Shown: piece by piece, positions 16,445-25,229 of the stretch
Layout: each line of letters begins with the position of its first letter
Numbering within the stretch: the stretch's first letter is position 1
Assembly: GCF_029433095.1 (NCBI RefSeq)
Contig: NZ_JARNTX010000002.1
Coordinates: 124,001 to 188,000 of the forward strand
DNA from: Hymenobacter sp. YC55
Lineage (GTDB): Bacteria > Bacteroidota > Bacteroidia > Cytophagales > Hymenobacteraceae
Direction of reading: 5' to 3'
Length of the DNA stretch: 64,000 nucleotides
The notes under the pieces: model-generated
Database searches by the model: none
The model's input: only the letters and a program-made list of their open reading frames with translations
What the model was told of the DNA's origin: nothing
Translations under genes and position numbers: made by a program

Positions 16445-17455
16445 ATGCCTAACGCTTTGCTACCCTTCCTGCTTATTGGCCCGATCCTGCTGCTGCTAGT
16501 AGCGGGCATTGTGGGCATCGTGGTCCGGGAGCAGCGGCGTCGGTTGCGTCAGGAGCAGGAAAAACACCAGATTCTGGCCCGTCAAAACGAGGTGCTGGAG
16601 CAGCAAGTCCAGCAGCGCACCGCCGATTTGCAGCAGTCTTTGCTTGATCTGAAAGCTACGCAGCGCCAGCTCATTCAGAGTGAAAAGTTAGCCTCGTTGG
16701 GGGAACTGACGGCAGGGGTGGCGCACGAAATTCAAAACCCCCTCAACTTCGTCAACAACTTCTCTGAAATTTGCGTCGAGCTGGTGCAAGAGGTTAAAGA
16801 AGAGGTTCTTACCCAACTGCCGAATGGGCAAAAACCCCTGGTTGTCGAATTGTTGGATAGCCTGGAAGGCAACCTAGAGAGGATTACGCTTCATGGCCGC
16901 CGGGCCGATTCCATTGTGAAAGGCATGCTACTTCATGCCCGCAACACTTCTGTTGAGCGGGAGCCCACCGATTTGAGCGTTCTGGCCGACCAATACCTTC
17001 GGCTGGCATACCAAGGAATACGGGCCAAAAAGAAAGACTTCAACGTTATACTTACCACGCATTATGCTGCTGAGGCAGAGCTTATTACTGTGGCCGCGCA
17101 GGATATGGGGCGAGTGCTGACCAACTTGTTCAACAACGCGTTTTACGCGCTTCAAAAAAAGCAGGAGCGCAATGAAGCAGGTTATGAAGCTGAAATAAGG
17201 GTAAGTACCCAAGTCGTAAACCAGCAGTTTGAGCTGCGGATATGGGACAACGGCACCGGCATTCCAGCCGCGGTAGAACAGAAAATCTACCAGCCTTTTT
17301 TCACCACCAAGCCTACTGGTGAAGGCACCGGCCTCGGCCTTTCGCTGAGCTACGACATCATTACGAAGGGCCACGGTGGCACGCTTTCTTTTGAAACAAA
17401 GGAAGGGCAGTACACCGAATTCATTGTACGCTTGCCTCTGCAAACGATAAGCTAA
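16445..17455 (+). CDS. Membrane-anchored sensor histidine kinase
   Basis: This 336-residue protein has one N-terminal TM helix (about 5-27), then a long coiled coil (EQRRRLRQEQEKHQ to LQQSLLDLKATQRQL) and no other sensory domain. A HisKA-type dimerisation helix carries the H-box (GELTAGVAHEIQNPLNF, His94). The ATPase domain has the N-box NLFNNAFYAL, G1 DNGTGIP and FFTTKPTGEGTGLGLS. With no input domain of its own, it may take signals from the multi-TM protein encoded 11 bp upstream. No cognate response regulator is adjacent. Confidence 0.88.
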   Translation: MPNALLPFLLIGPILLLLVAGIVGIVVREQRRRLRQEQEKHQILARQNEVLEQQVQQRTADLQQSLLDLKATQRQLIQSEKLASLGELTAGVAHEIQNPLNFVNNFSEICVELVQEVKEEVLTQLPNGQKPLVVELLDSLEGNLERITLHGRRADSIVKGMLLHARNTSVEREPTDLSVLADQYLRLAYQGIRAKKKDFNVILTTHYAAEAELITVAAQDMGRVLTNLFNNAFYALQKKQERNEAGYEAEIRVSTQVVNQQFELRIWDNGTGIPAAVEQKIYQPFFTTKPTGEGTGLGLSLSYDIITKGHGGTLSFETKEGQYTEFIVRLPLQTIS

Positions 17456-17556
17456 CGTCCGGCCAAACCACTGCTTGCTTTGTCAGAACTACCATCTAGC
17501 AGGCTATTCGGTATGTTCTGGTTAGTGAGTGCAGGTACCAGTTGCGGCCAGGGTGA

Positions 17557-17564
17557 TACTTTTG
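17557..17564 (+). promoter_or_regulatory. -7 box (TACTTTTG) for the nitrilase gene
   Basis: TACTTTTG matches TAnnTTTG exactly and lies about 40 nt before the ATG at 17606. It would fall inside the longer ORF beginning at 17480, which supports the shorter coding start. A matching -33 TTG at normal spacing is not obvious. Confidence 0.5.
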
Positions 17565-17605
17565 CGTCAGTTACCTTGTACTCGACGGCAACCAATCGCC
17601 TGCCC

Positions 17606-18535
17606 ATGAAAAACAGTAAAGTAGGAGTCGTACAAGCCACTCCAGCGCTTTTCAACGCGGAAAAAAGCGTGGACATAGTTATCGACTGGATTCGGCGAGG
17701 GGCTGAAGCTGGTTGTGAGCTGTTGCTCTTCCCCGAGTCGTTTATTCCTTGCTACCCGCGGGGCTTAACTTTTGAAGCCATTGTAGGTCGGCGCACCGAC
17801 AAGGGCCGGGCTATGTGGCTGGACTACTGGCAAAATAGTTTGGAGGTGGATTCTCCGGAACTAGCGCGTATTCAGCAGGCCGTTCGGCAAGCGGGCCTGT
17901 TTGTGGCCTTGGGCATTACCGAAAAAGAGCCAATCGGCGGTACGCTTTATTGCACTCTGCTGTATTTCGGCAAAGACGGCACCTTGTTAGGTAAGCACCG
18001 CAAGCTCAAACCCACTGGCCTAGAGCGTTATATCTGGGGCGAAAGTGACGGAAGTACTCTAGTGACTTTCGCCACCGAATTAGGCCGATTGGGCGGACTC
18101 ATCTGCTGGGAAAACTACATGCCCTTAGCGCGCACGTCCCTCTACCAGAAAGGCGTCGAGCTTTACCTAGCGCCCACCGCCGACGCCCGCGACTCGTGGC
18201 AGGCCACCATGCAGCACATTGCCTTAGAAGGCCGCTGCTATGTGTTGGCCAGCAACCAGTTCGTGCGCAAAACCGACTATCCCGAGCGTTACCAAACGGA
18301 TTTGCAAGACGAGCCCGACATCATGAGCCGGGGCGGCAGCGTTATCATCTCCCCAATGGGCGAAATCCTGGCCGGCCCCCTATGGGACCAAGAAGGCTTG
18401 CTAACGGCCGAAATAGATGCCTCGGTACTAGCCAAAAGCAAGCTAGACTTTGACTGCGTAGGGCACTACTCCCGCAACGATGTATTCCAGCTAACCGTTG
18501 CGAATCAGCCCGCAACGCAGCCCGTCACTCCTTAA
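17606..18535 (+). CDS. Nitrilase (carbon-nitrogen hydrolase superfamily)
   Basis: From the ATG at 17606 the protein is 309 residues. The Glu-Lys-Cys triad of true nitrilases is complete: LLFPESFIPCYPRG (Glu44), KHRKLKPTGLERYIWGE (Lys133) and GGLICWENYMPLARTSL (Cys167). The extended motif around the Lys and the WENYM after the Cys place it with branch-1 nitrilases, which convert nitriles to carboxylic acids and ammonia. Amidases of the superfamily lack these surroundings. It has a likely promoter of its own. Substrate (aliphatic, aryl-acetonitrile or cyanide) is undetermined. Confidence 0.88.
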   Translation: MKNSKVGVVQATPALFNAEKSVDIVIDWIRRGAEAGCELLLFPESFIPCYPRGLTFEAIVGRRTDKGRAMWLDYWQNSLEVDSPELARIQQAVRQAGLFVALGITEKEPIGGTLYCTLLYFGKDGTLLGKHRKLKPTGLERYIWGESDGSTLVTFATELGRLGGLICWENYMPLARTSLYQKGVELYLAPTADARDSWQATMQHIALEGRCYVLASNQFVRKTDYPERYQTDLQDEPDIMSRGGSVIISPMGEILAGPLWDQEGLLTAEIDASVLAKSKLDFDCVGHYSRNDVFQLTVANQPATQPVTP

Positions 18536-18587
18536 TTTTTAGCGAGAGGCACTGGCCCTCTTAAGAGCGACCAGCACCTCTTGCGTA

Positions 18588-21554
18588 TTACCCTAGCAGC
18601 TCCTCAATATCCTCCTTGGTAAGGCTTTTGATGATGGCCTCGTCGGTGGTTATCAGGTCCGTGACGAGCTGAATCTTCTTGTGCTGCAACGCCAGGATTT
18701 TCTCTTCCACGGTACCCTTGGTGATGAACTTATAGGTGAACACCGTCCGCTCCTGCCCGATGCGGTGGGCACGGTCTACAGCTTGGGCTTCCACGGCAGG
18801 GTTCCACCACGGGTCAAGGATGAACACGTAGTCGGCGGCGGTGAGGTTGAGGCCTACGCCGCCGGCTTTCAGCGAGATAAGGAACACGCGCAGGTCCTCG
18901 GTTTCTTGGAAGCGCGTTACCACTTTGTGCCGGTCGCGGGTGTTGCCGTCGAGGTAAGCGTACTCGATTTGCCGCTCGTCTAGCGAGGCCCGAACAATAT
19001 CTAAGTGCTTTACGAACTGGCTGAACACAAGCACCTTGTGGCCTTCCGAAACTACGCTCTTAATCATACGAATCACCTCGCGCAGCTTGCCCGACTCGTG
19101 CGCATATTCCTCGTCGGCCATGCGGGGGTGGTTGGCAATCTGGCGCAGCTTAGTCAGGCCTTGGAGCAGCATGAACTGCGTACTGGCCGTGCCGTGCTCC
19201 TCGATGTTCTGCAGGATCTTGTTGCGGTAGTAGCTCTTGGTTTCCTCGTAGCAGTGCTGCTGCTCCTCGGTCATGGGGCAGTAGCTGAGGTGCTCGATTT
19301 TGTCGGGCAGCTCGCGGGCCACCTGCGCCTTGTGACGACGCAGGATAAAGGGCTTGATGAGGGCGTGGAGCTTGCGCGTTTTGCCTTCATCCTTGCCCTT
19401 CTCAATGGGCTTCAGAAACTCCTTGCGGAAGAACGCCTGCGTGCCCAATAGACCGGGATTGATAAAGGACATCTGCGACCACAAATCCATGGTGCTGTTC
19501 TCAACGGGCGTACCGGTCAGGATGAGACGGTAGCGCGAGTGCAGCCCGCGCACGGCGTGCGAGGTAGTGGAACTTGGGTTCTTGATAGCCTGCGACTCAT
19601 CCAGAATCACGTAGTCGAACTTGTAGGTTTTCAGCAGCTCGGCATCCAGGCGTACAATGCCGTAACTGGTCAGTATCACATCGTAGTCGGCAAACTGCTC
19701 CACGTTTTTGTCGCGGTAGGTGCCGGTGTACGTGAGGATGCGTAGCGTGGGCGTGAACTTTTGGGCTTCGCTCAACCAGTTGTATACCAGTGAGGTAGGC
19801 ATGGCCAGCAACGAGGCCGCCCCGCCTGCTTCGCCACTTTCCTTGCGCTGTAGCAGCAAGGCCAGCGTCTGAATGGTTTTGCCAAGACCCATATCGTCGG
19901 CGAGGCAGCCGCCGAAGTGGTAGTCTTTCACGAAATGCAGCCAGTTGTAGCCAGCCTTCTGGTAGGGCCGCAGCTCGCCGCGGAAACCTACCGGCATCGG
20001 CTGGTCTTCCACTGTCTCGAAGCCCCGCAGCTTCTCTAGTTTGCGGCTGATGACTACGGTGGCTAGGTTGCCGTTTTGCAGGTCTGATACCAAGGCCAAG
20101 TGATGCTTGCGCAGCGTGAGCGTATGCTCGTGTTCTTCGGCAAACGCAAACAACTCCAGGTATTGCGTAAACCACTCTTCGGGAATAATGGCAATCTGGC
20201 CGTTAGGCAACCGATATTCGTGGCGGCGCTGCAAAATGTAGGGCCGCAGTTTGATGAAGGGTATTTCGAAATCGCCGAACCGCACGGTGCCGCGCACATC
20301 AAACCAGTCGTTGGCTTCGGATATGCCGACCTCCACGCTCACGGCGCCAATGAAGTAATCTTTGCCCGAAGTGCTGCCTTGCTGCACCGTAAAGCCCATG
20401 CGGGCTAGCTCGTCGGAGTGGTGGTGCAGCCAGCGAAAAGCAGTGGCTTTTTCAAGTACAGCCCGGCCGTTGCGCACTTCCAAGGCGCGGTCGGCTAGCT
20501 CCCGAATGATTTCCTGCTCCCGGTCTAGGTTGCGCACCAGCCGGTGAAAGATGTAGTTATCTTCTTTCTTTTCTAGCTGCACCCACACCCGCTTGTCGTG
20601 GCCGTTGTGTACGGTGTAGTTGCCGTACCGAAACGAGAGGTCGAAGTGAATATGGTCGGAGGGAGCTACTACGTTGGCTACGGCTGTATCTGAGGAGCGG
20701 GGGCGGCCCGGGGTAGGGCGACGGCGCTCTTCTTCGGCCACGATAGTAGCAGTAGGTACATCCGAGAACGTAAGGTGCGGCAGAGCCACATGGCGCTCCG
20801 AGCGAATATCAAACCCACGGGCGTGCACATCAAACGACTCGACCAGCGGCGCTACAAAGCGCTGAAAGTAACTGTCCTCTACTTGCCGCGGAATCACAAT
20901 GAACTTCTTGTTCAGGAATGGCCGCAGCTTCTTGCCGTCCACCTCGTGCCGGAAGTAGTAAAGAACGTCGTTGAGTAGCAGCCAAGCCGGCTGCTCGCAC
21001 ACGATTACAGCGTTTTTGTATTGAAAATCAAGCTTTTGCCCTTGGTACTGGATAGTAGGGAAATAGTGCGTATTGTCGTCGTTGCGCCGGAAGTGGAATA
21101 GAATAGACGCAGCTTCTTTTGCCAGCCCTATTTCGTGCCAAGTGGGCTCGCCATCCTTGCCCATAATGAAAACCAACTTGCCCGTTAGCCGAGACAGTAC
21201 TTGGCCCATGCGCTCTTGCACGTAGCGGCAAATCTCTTCCTGGAGCGGCTTGTCACCCTTCTCCGGGTCAAATACTTTCAGAAAAAAATCGGCAGGGGTG
21301 GTCTTCTTGGTTGAAAATTCCTTGATAACGGCGTCTTGCTGAATCTGGTCGGTTAGCGCAATTAGCTCGAAATCAACTGGGTCGAGCCCGTCTGCAAACT
21401 CAGGAGCATTCTTGCTGGAAACCGTTTGGTGCTGAAGCGTAAGCTGTCCTTTCGCGTTACGCTGAACTACATAAGATTCAAATAGATAACCTAAATACTC
21501 GTGCTCTAGCAACGAATAAACAATCTGGAAAGGCTGAGAAGTAGAAACCTTCAT
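18588..21554 (-). CDS. SNF2-family DNA-dependent ATPase/helicase
   Basis: This 988-residue protein has a C-terminal SNF2/RecA-like motor of ~480 residues: Walker A DDMGLGKTIQT (about 552-562), DESQ box (VILDESQAIKN), ILTGTPVENS, LRRHKAQVARELPDKIE, and helicase-C motifs VFSQFVKHLD, SLKAGGVGLNLTAADYV and DRAHRIGQERTV. The N-terminal ~530 residues form a bacterial-specific region without a SWIM motif that I can identify. Such proteins remodel protein-DNA or RNA polymerase complexes using ATP. It is a single gene with a 179-bp AT-rich upstream region and no operon partner. Confidence 0.9.
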   Translation of the reverse strand: MKVSTSQPFQIVYSLLEHEYLGYLFESYVVQRNAKGQLTLQHQTVSSKNAPEFADGLDPVDFELIALTDQIQQDAVIKEFSTKKTTPADFFLKVFDPEKGDKPLQEEICRYVQERMGQVLSRLTGKLVFIMGKDGEPTWHEIGLAKEAASILFHFRRNDDNTHYFPTIQYQGQKLDFQYKNAVIVCEQPAWLLLNDVLYYFRHEVDGKKLRPFLNKKFIVIPRQVEDSYFQRFVAPLVESFDVHARGFDIRSERHVALPHLTFSDVPTATIVAEEERRRPTPGRPRSSDTAVANVVAPSDHIHFDLSFRYGNYTVHNGHDKRVWVQLEKKEDNYIFHRLVRNLDREQEIIRELADRALEVRNGRAVLEKATAFRWLHHHSDELARMGFTVQQGSTSGKDYFIGAVSVEVGISEANDWFDVRGTVRFGDFEIPFIKLRPYILQRRHEYRLPNGQIAIIPEEWFTQYLELFAFAEEHEHTLTLRKHHLALVSDLQNGNLATVVISRKLEKLRGFETVEDQPMPVGFRGELRPYQKAGYNWLHFVKDYHFGGCLADDMGLGKTIQTLALLLQRKESGEAGGAASLLAMPTSLVYNWLSEAQKFTPTLRILTYTGTYRDKNVEQFADYDVILTSYGIVRLDAELLKTYKFDYVILDESQAIKNPSSTTSHAVRGLHSRYRLILTGTPVENSTMDLWSQMSFINPGLLGTQAFFRKEFLKPIEKGKDEGKTRKLHALIKPFILRRHKAQVARELPDKIEHLSYCPMTEEQQHCYEETKSYYRNKILQNIEEHGTASTQFMLLQGLTKLRQIANHPRMADEEYAHESGKLREVIRMIKSVVSEGHKVLVFSQFVKHLDIVRASLDERQIEYAYLDGNTRDRHKVVTRFQETEDLRVFLISLKAGGVGLNLTAADYVFILDPWWNPAVEAQAVDRAHRIGQERTVFTYKFITKGTVEEKILALQHKKIQLVTDLITTDEAIIKSLTKEDIEELLG

Positions 21555-21733
21555 AAAGATGAGTATCGAGCAAATTGAAGCTTTAAAAGTAATTACAGAG
21601 GTTAAATATTGCGGATTAACGCAAAAAATAAAATTAAATATGAAAATAGTTACATTAATAAGATAAAAAACAGGTAAAGTATTAGCTAAAAACCCATTGC
21701 GGGGTCTAAGCTACCGTTTTTGCCTAAGAAATG

Positions 21734-22966
21734 TTATAAATTCTCCCGTACGTCTATTTTCGCCGCATTCAACGCTGGCCGAATAGAAACGGTGAGCGTG
21801 ATGAGAACGATGGCCAAGCCAGTCAGAGCAATATCCGAGAACTGCATCTTCACTGGGTACGAGTCTACGACGCTCGTAGCCATGCCCATACTCACGATGT
21901 GGAAGGTCTGTTGGGCCCAGCAGATGGCAACTCCTAGCGCCAAACCCGTGACGGCGCCTACCAAAGCTACAATGGCTCCCTCGAGCAAGAAAATGCGCCG
22001 GATGTTGAGCGGCGTTGCGCCCATAGCCAGCAAAATGGCCACGTCCTTACGCTTGTCGATGACCAGCATCGAGAGTGAGAAGAAGATGTTGAGCGAGGCA
22101 ATAAGCAGGATGAAGGCAAACGTGATGAACACAAACATCTTCTCCACCTTAATGGCCTTCAGCAAGCTCACGTGCTGCTCGTCGGAGTCGAGGACGCGGA
22201 ACTGGCTGCCTAGCTGCTGTTTAACCAGCGCCTTTACTTCCTGAATATCGTGTTCGTCGCCTACGCCTAGCTCCAGGGCCGTGCGCCGGTTGCCGTATTG
22301 CAGTAAGCTTTGGGCAAAGTCGAGCGGTACGAAAATGTAGCTGTCGTCCATGTGCTGCTCGATCAGGAACACGCCACCCGCCAAGATACTTTGCTCGGTG
22401 AAGGCATTTTCCGGATTCATCGACAGCGTCTTCTTACCGGTATTGCGAGGATAGAGGAGGTGCAACGGGGCCAGACGATTGTTGAGGGCAATGCTTAGCT
22501 CGTGCTGCACACCAGCACCTAGCAGCGCGTAGGGTTCGTCGCCGCCGCGTAGCAGCCGGTGGTCCCCCTCGACAATAGCCGAATCGATGCGGCTTTGGGT
22601 GTAATAGTTTTCCGAAACGCCCTTCATCTTTACCACCATCTGGCGGTCGTGGTACTGGAGCAGGGCGTTGTCTTCGATAACCTCGGTAAGCAAGCCCACG
22701 CCCTGTATGCGCCGCAAGTCATCGAGCATTTTGGTGTTGACGGGAAATGACTTGCCTTGCACGGCCGTCACCAGCAAATCGGGGTCCGACTTGCCGTAGA
22801 GCGTGCGCACCAAGTCTTCGAGCCCATTGAATACCGACAGCACAATGACCAACGCCATAGTTCCGACCGCCACCCCAATCATGGAGATGTTGGAAATGAT
22901 GCTGATAATGTTGCGCTTCTTCTTCGAGAGAAAATAACGCCGGGCAATGAGCAAGGGAACGTCCAT
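21734..22966 (-). CDS. ABC transporter permease, FtsX/LolC-LolE type
   Basis: This 410-residue protein has an N-terminal cytoplasmic stretch (LLIARRYFLSKKKRNIISIIS, as in LolC/E) and a first TM helix (about 25-47). A ~200-residue periplasmic MacB-like core domain follows, then three C-terminal TM helices (around VFITFAFILLIASLNIFFS, IFLLEGAIVALVGAVTGLALG and IALTGLAIVLITLTV). It would extract lipoproteins or other lipid-anchored cargo from the inner membrane together with an ATPase encoded elsewhere. Its gene lies in the same minus-strand series as rbfA, with two genes between them. Confidence 0.88.
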   Translation of the reverse strand: MDVPLLIARRYFLSKKKRNIISIISNISMIGVAVGTMALVIVLSVFNGLEDLVRTLYGKSDPDLLVTAVQGKSFPVNTKMLDDLRRIQGVGLLTEVIEDNALLQYHDRQMVVKMKGVSENYYTQSRIDSAIVEGDHRLLRGGDEPYALLGAGVQHELSIALNNRLAPLHLLYPRNTGKKTLSMNPENAFTEQSILAGGVFLIEQHMDDSYIFVPLDFAQSLLQYGNRRTALELGVGDEHDIQEVKALVKQQLGSQFRVLDSDEQHVSLLKAIKVEKMFVFITFAFILLIASLNIFFSLSMLVIDKRKDVAILLAMGATPLNIRRIFLLEGAIVALVGAVTGLALGVAICWAQQTFHIVSMGMATSVVDSYPVKMQFSDIALTGLAIVLITLTVSIRPALNAAKIDVRENL

Positions 22967-23014
22967 GCGGGGCGTGCAGGGTGGGAATTAAGAAATTAGA
23001 ATGGGTGAAACTGC

Positions 23015-23392
23015 CTAGCTAGCGCGACGCATAAACTCTTCGAGACGGCGCAAACGTTCCTCGTGGTCGTTAAGCACTACGTTTTTCAACTCCCGCGAAT
23101 CCGTTTTTATTTCGCGCAACTCCGAAAGCAAAATAGCATCCGTTTCTTCCTGCCGACTGTTGAACTGTTCCTGTCGGCTGTTAAAGGCCAACTGATTACG
23201 GTTAAACTGCTGCTGCTCTTCATAGATGAGCTGCATCTGATCCAACATCTGATTCTGTACGCTTACCACTGTCTCCAGCACGCTGGTATTGCGTTGCAAA
23301 GAGTCTGAGAACAACGCAATTTGTTGTGCCTGTTGCGCCGATTGCGTTGTGAGGTACTGAAGAATTTGCGTGAGGTCAGATGGATCAGCCAT
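23015..23392 (-). CDS. Hypothetical coiled-coil protein
   Basis: This 125-residue protein is almost entirely helical and Gln/Glu-rich, with a heptad-like pattern throughout. It contains a tandem FNSRQEQFNSRQEE, an internal duplication of a seven-residue unit, and ends in a charged RLRRLEEFMRRAS. There is no signal peptide and no cysteine. It lies between the permease and a methyltransferase on the same strand (48- and 53-bp gaps). The function is unknown; the coding call rests on length, position and composition. Confidence 0.65.
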   Translation of the reverse strand: MADPSDLTQILQYLTTQSAQQAQQIALFSDSLQRNTSVLETVVSVQNQMLDQMQLIYEEQQQFNRNQLAFNSRQEQFNSRQEETDAILLSELREIKTDSRELKNVVLNDHEERLRRLEEFMRRAS

Positions 23393-23445
23393 GAGGGAGA
23401 AGGAGCGGGTTGGAGCCCGAAGATACGCTGCCGGGCGGAAAAGGT

Positions 23446-24255
23446 CTATTTCCAGGCCTTCACGATGAGGCCGGTGCCGGAGTCGTGCTTAGTATTGGCA
23501 TCCATCCAGTTGAGTAGCAAGCAGAACGGAAACGTGACGAGGTAGTAGAACGGCAGCAGCGCGAAAAACCATTTCGAGTAGCCGAGCATCAAAATGGGAT
23601 ACTTCATGCTCAGCCGCCACGATATCTGGCCCGGCTCGCCGTAACTGTACTGGGCCTCAATTCGCTCGAAGCCCGCGGTGCGCAGTTTCTGCTGAATCTC
23701 GTGGATGTTGTAGCCGTCGCGCACGTGCTCTTCGATGAAGCTGGTTTCGTCGTCGGAGTGCACGTCGGAGCCGCCTTGGTCGGAAGGCGTGGAAATGAGC
23801 AGCATACCGCCATCTTTGAGGGAGGCGTGCACGTTGCGGAATACTTCCACGTCTTCCAGAATATGCTCCATTACATCAACCGCCAATGCCATATCGAAGG
23901 TGTTGGGCTCTTGATACAGCACTAGGTCCTGCACCGCAAACTGCACGTTGGACCGACCGATCTGGCGGAAGAACTTGTTGGAGTCGGCAATCTGCTCGTC
24001 TTTCACATCAACGGCCAGAATGTGCCATTTCGCACTCATGCTCGACAGCCAGTAGGTGTACTGCCCGTAACCAGAACCCGCATCCAGAATACTAAGCGCC
24101 TCGGTGGTGCGGCCTTTAGCCCACTGCCGGAGCTCCCGGTGCACGTGCCAGGTACGGAGCAGCAGCAAATCGAGCAGATGATAGAACAAGCGCCGCAGCA
24201 GTGGGGTGCGGTTGAAAACCTCGCCCAAAGAGCGTTTTATCGGATCGTAATGCAA
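23446..24255 (-). CDS. Class I SAM-dependent methyltransferase
   Basis: This 269-residue protein has the SAM-binding motif LSILDAGSGYGQYTYWL, then AVDVKDEQ (acidic ribose-binding residue) and the motif DMALAVDVMEHILEDVEVF that marks UbiE/COQ5-like methyltransferases. The N-terminus is basic and helical (NRTPLLRRLFYHLLDLLLLR). Two hydrophobic segments near the C-terminus (LLGYSKWFFALLPFYYLVTFPF) suggest membrane association. The substrate is unknown; lipid or glycan precursors are possible. Confidence 0.8.
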   Translation of the reverse strand: MHYDPIKRSLGEVFNRTPLLRRLFYHLLDLLLLRTWHVHRELRQWAKGRTTEALSILDAGSGYGQYTYWLSSMSAKWHILAVDVKDEQIADSNKFFRQIGRSNVQFAVQDLVLYQEPNTFDMALAVDVMEHILEDVEVFRNVHASLKDGGMLLISTPSDQGGSDVHSDDETSFIEEHVRDGYNIHEIQQKLRTAGFERIEAQYSYGEPGQISWRLSMKYPILMLGYSKWFFALLPFYYLVTFPFCLLLNWMDANTKHDSGTGLIVKAWK

Positions 24256-24257
24256 AA

Positions 24258-24383
24258 CGAGTAACTGAGTAGCGGAATAACTAAGTGAAAAACGAGTAAC
24301 GGCGTAGCGGAGTACCTGAATATGCCGTTCAACTGCATGGTTTTCAGAACGGTACTACTCAGCTACTCCGCTAGTTAGTTGCT
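24258..24383. repeat. Palindromic repeat, family C (GTAGCGGAGTA type), overlapping the rbfA stop
   Basis: Two left-arm copies (24259-24287 and 24294-24320, each of the form GAGTAAC..GTAGCGGA.TA) face a right arm at 24351-24383 containing CTACTCCGCTAG. The right arm includes the rbfA stop codon (24375-24377) and last codons. The same repeat type is at 28288-28418. Confidence 0.7.
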
Positions 24384-24815
24384 CTCTGCGTCGTCGGTGA
24401 AGAGTTTGGGGCGTTTGGGCGCTTCGGTGTCCGGCTGGTCGTTGGATTCTGGCTCGGCGGCCGGAATATCGAGCTGGCTCAGTACCTGGTCCATTTTGGC
24501 CGCGTAAGCAGCGGAATCGTCGAGGAAGAATACCAAGTCGGGCACGATGCGGAGCTGCTGGCGAACCCGCTTGGCCAGGGCCTGGCGGATTTGCTTCTGG
24601 TTGTCTTGCACCAGATCCAGCATCTCTTGGCCGCTGCCTTCGCGCGTTAGCAACTGACTCAGATAAACACGGGCTACGCCTAAGTCGGGAGATACGCGCA
24701 CTCCGGCAATACCTGGCGCGAGGCCCGGAAACAAGTGCGGCAAGTCGCGCTGAAATACAGTGGCCAAGTCTTGCTGCAACAAGCTGGATACTTTTTGCTG
24801 TCGTTTACTTTCCAT
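24375..24815 (-). CDS. rbfA: Ribosome-binding factor A
   Basis: This 146-residue protein begins ESKRQQKVSSLLQQDLATVF, the standard RbfA N-terminal helix with KR..RV..LLQ.EL. It continues through the KH-like fold: VRVSPDLGVARVYLSQL, then LAKRVRQQLRIVPDLVFFLDDSA. RbfA binds the 30S subunit and helps mature the 5' end of 16S rRNA. The C-terminal ~25 residues are a variable acidic tail. A TACCTTTG box lies only 8 nt upstream of the ATG, implying a very short mRNA leader. Confidence 0.92.
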   Translation of the reverse strand: MESKRQQKVSSLLQQDLATVFQRDLPHLFPGLAPGIAGVRVSPDLGVARVYLSQLLTREGSGQEMLDLVQDNQKQIRQALAKRVRQQLRIVPDLVFFLDDSAAYAAKMDQVLSQLDIPAAEPESNDQPDTEAPKRPKLFTDDAESN

Positions 24816-24823
24816 AAGAACTG

Positions 24824-24831
24824 CAAAGGTA
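24824..24831 (-). promoter_or_regulatory. -7 box (TACCTTTG) abutting the rbfA start codon
   Basis: The perfect TAnnTTTG box ends 8 nt before the ATG at 24813-24815. No clear -33 TTG is visible. If used, the transcript would have a leader of about 5 nt. Confidence 0.45.
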
Positions 24832-25229
24832 GGTGATTAGGTGACAGATTTTTGGGTGAGCGAAAAGGAGGCGCCCGGCAAAAAGCGAATAACGTAGTTG
24901 AGGCGGTGGCCGCAACTACACCCTCGCCGCTGGCTTCCACTCACTCAACACGGAGGGCTAGCGCACAGCTCCCTGTATAGCATACTGCTAAGGGGAAGCA
25001 CAAGCTACTCCTGTGTGTACGGTTTGCTGCCCTTGGTGGCCCTACGGTACGGTGCTGTAGCTGAGGAAACCAGGAGCAGTGAAACAACACGGGATTAAGC
25101 CCAAGAGTAGTTATCATACGCACACTACACTAGATGAATGTAGCTTTACTGCCAAACTTTCTGCTGCCTCATCGGCTGTTTTTCTTTGCGGCTGATTACT
25201 GCTTTACCTGTCACTTCTTCGCTTAACTA
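24832..25229. other. Intergenic region between rbfA and the divergent membrane protein
   Basis: About 400 bp lie between divergent starts. I compared it by eye with RNase P, SRP, TPP and cobalamin riboswitch consensus segments and found no match. Short ORFs here show no family features. Confidence 0.4.

Noticed and set aside
18536..18587. Terminator between the nitrilase and SNF2 genes
   Set aside because: Only a weak 5-bp AGAGG/CCTCT stem is present; not enough to call.
24832..25229. Possible structured RNA or riboswitch upstream of the membrane protein
   Set aside because: Compared by eye with RNase P, SRP, TPP and cobalamin consensus segments; no match in either strand.
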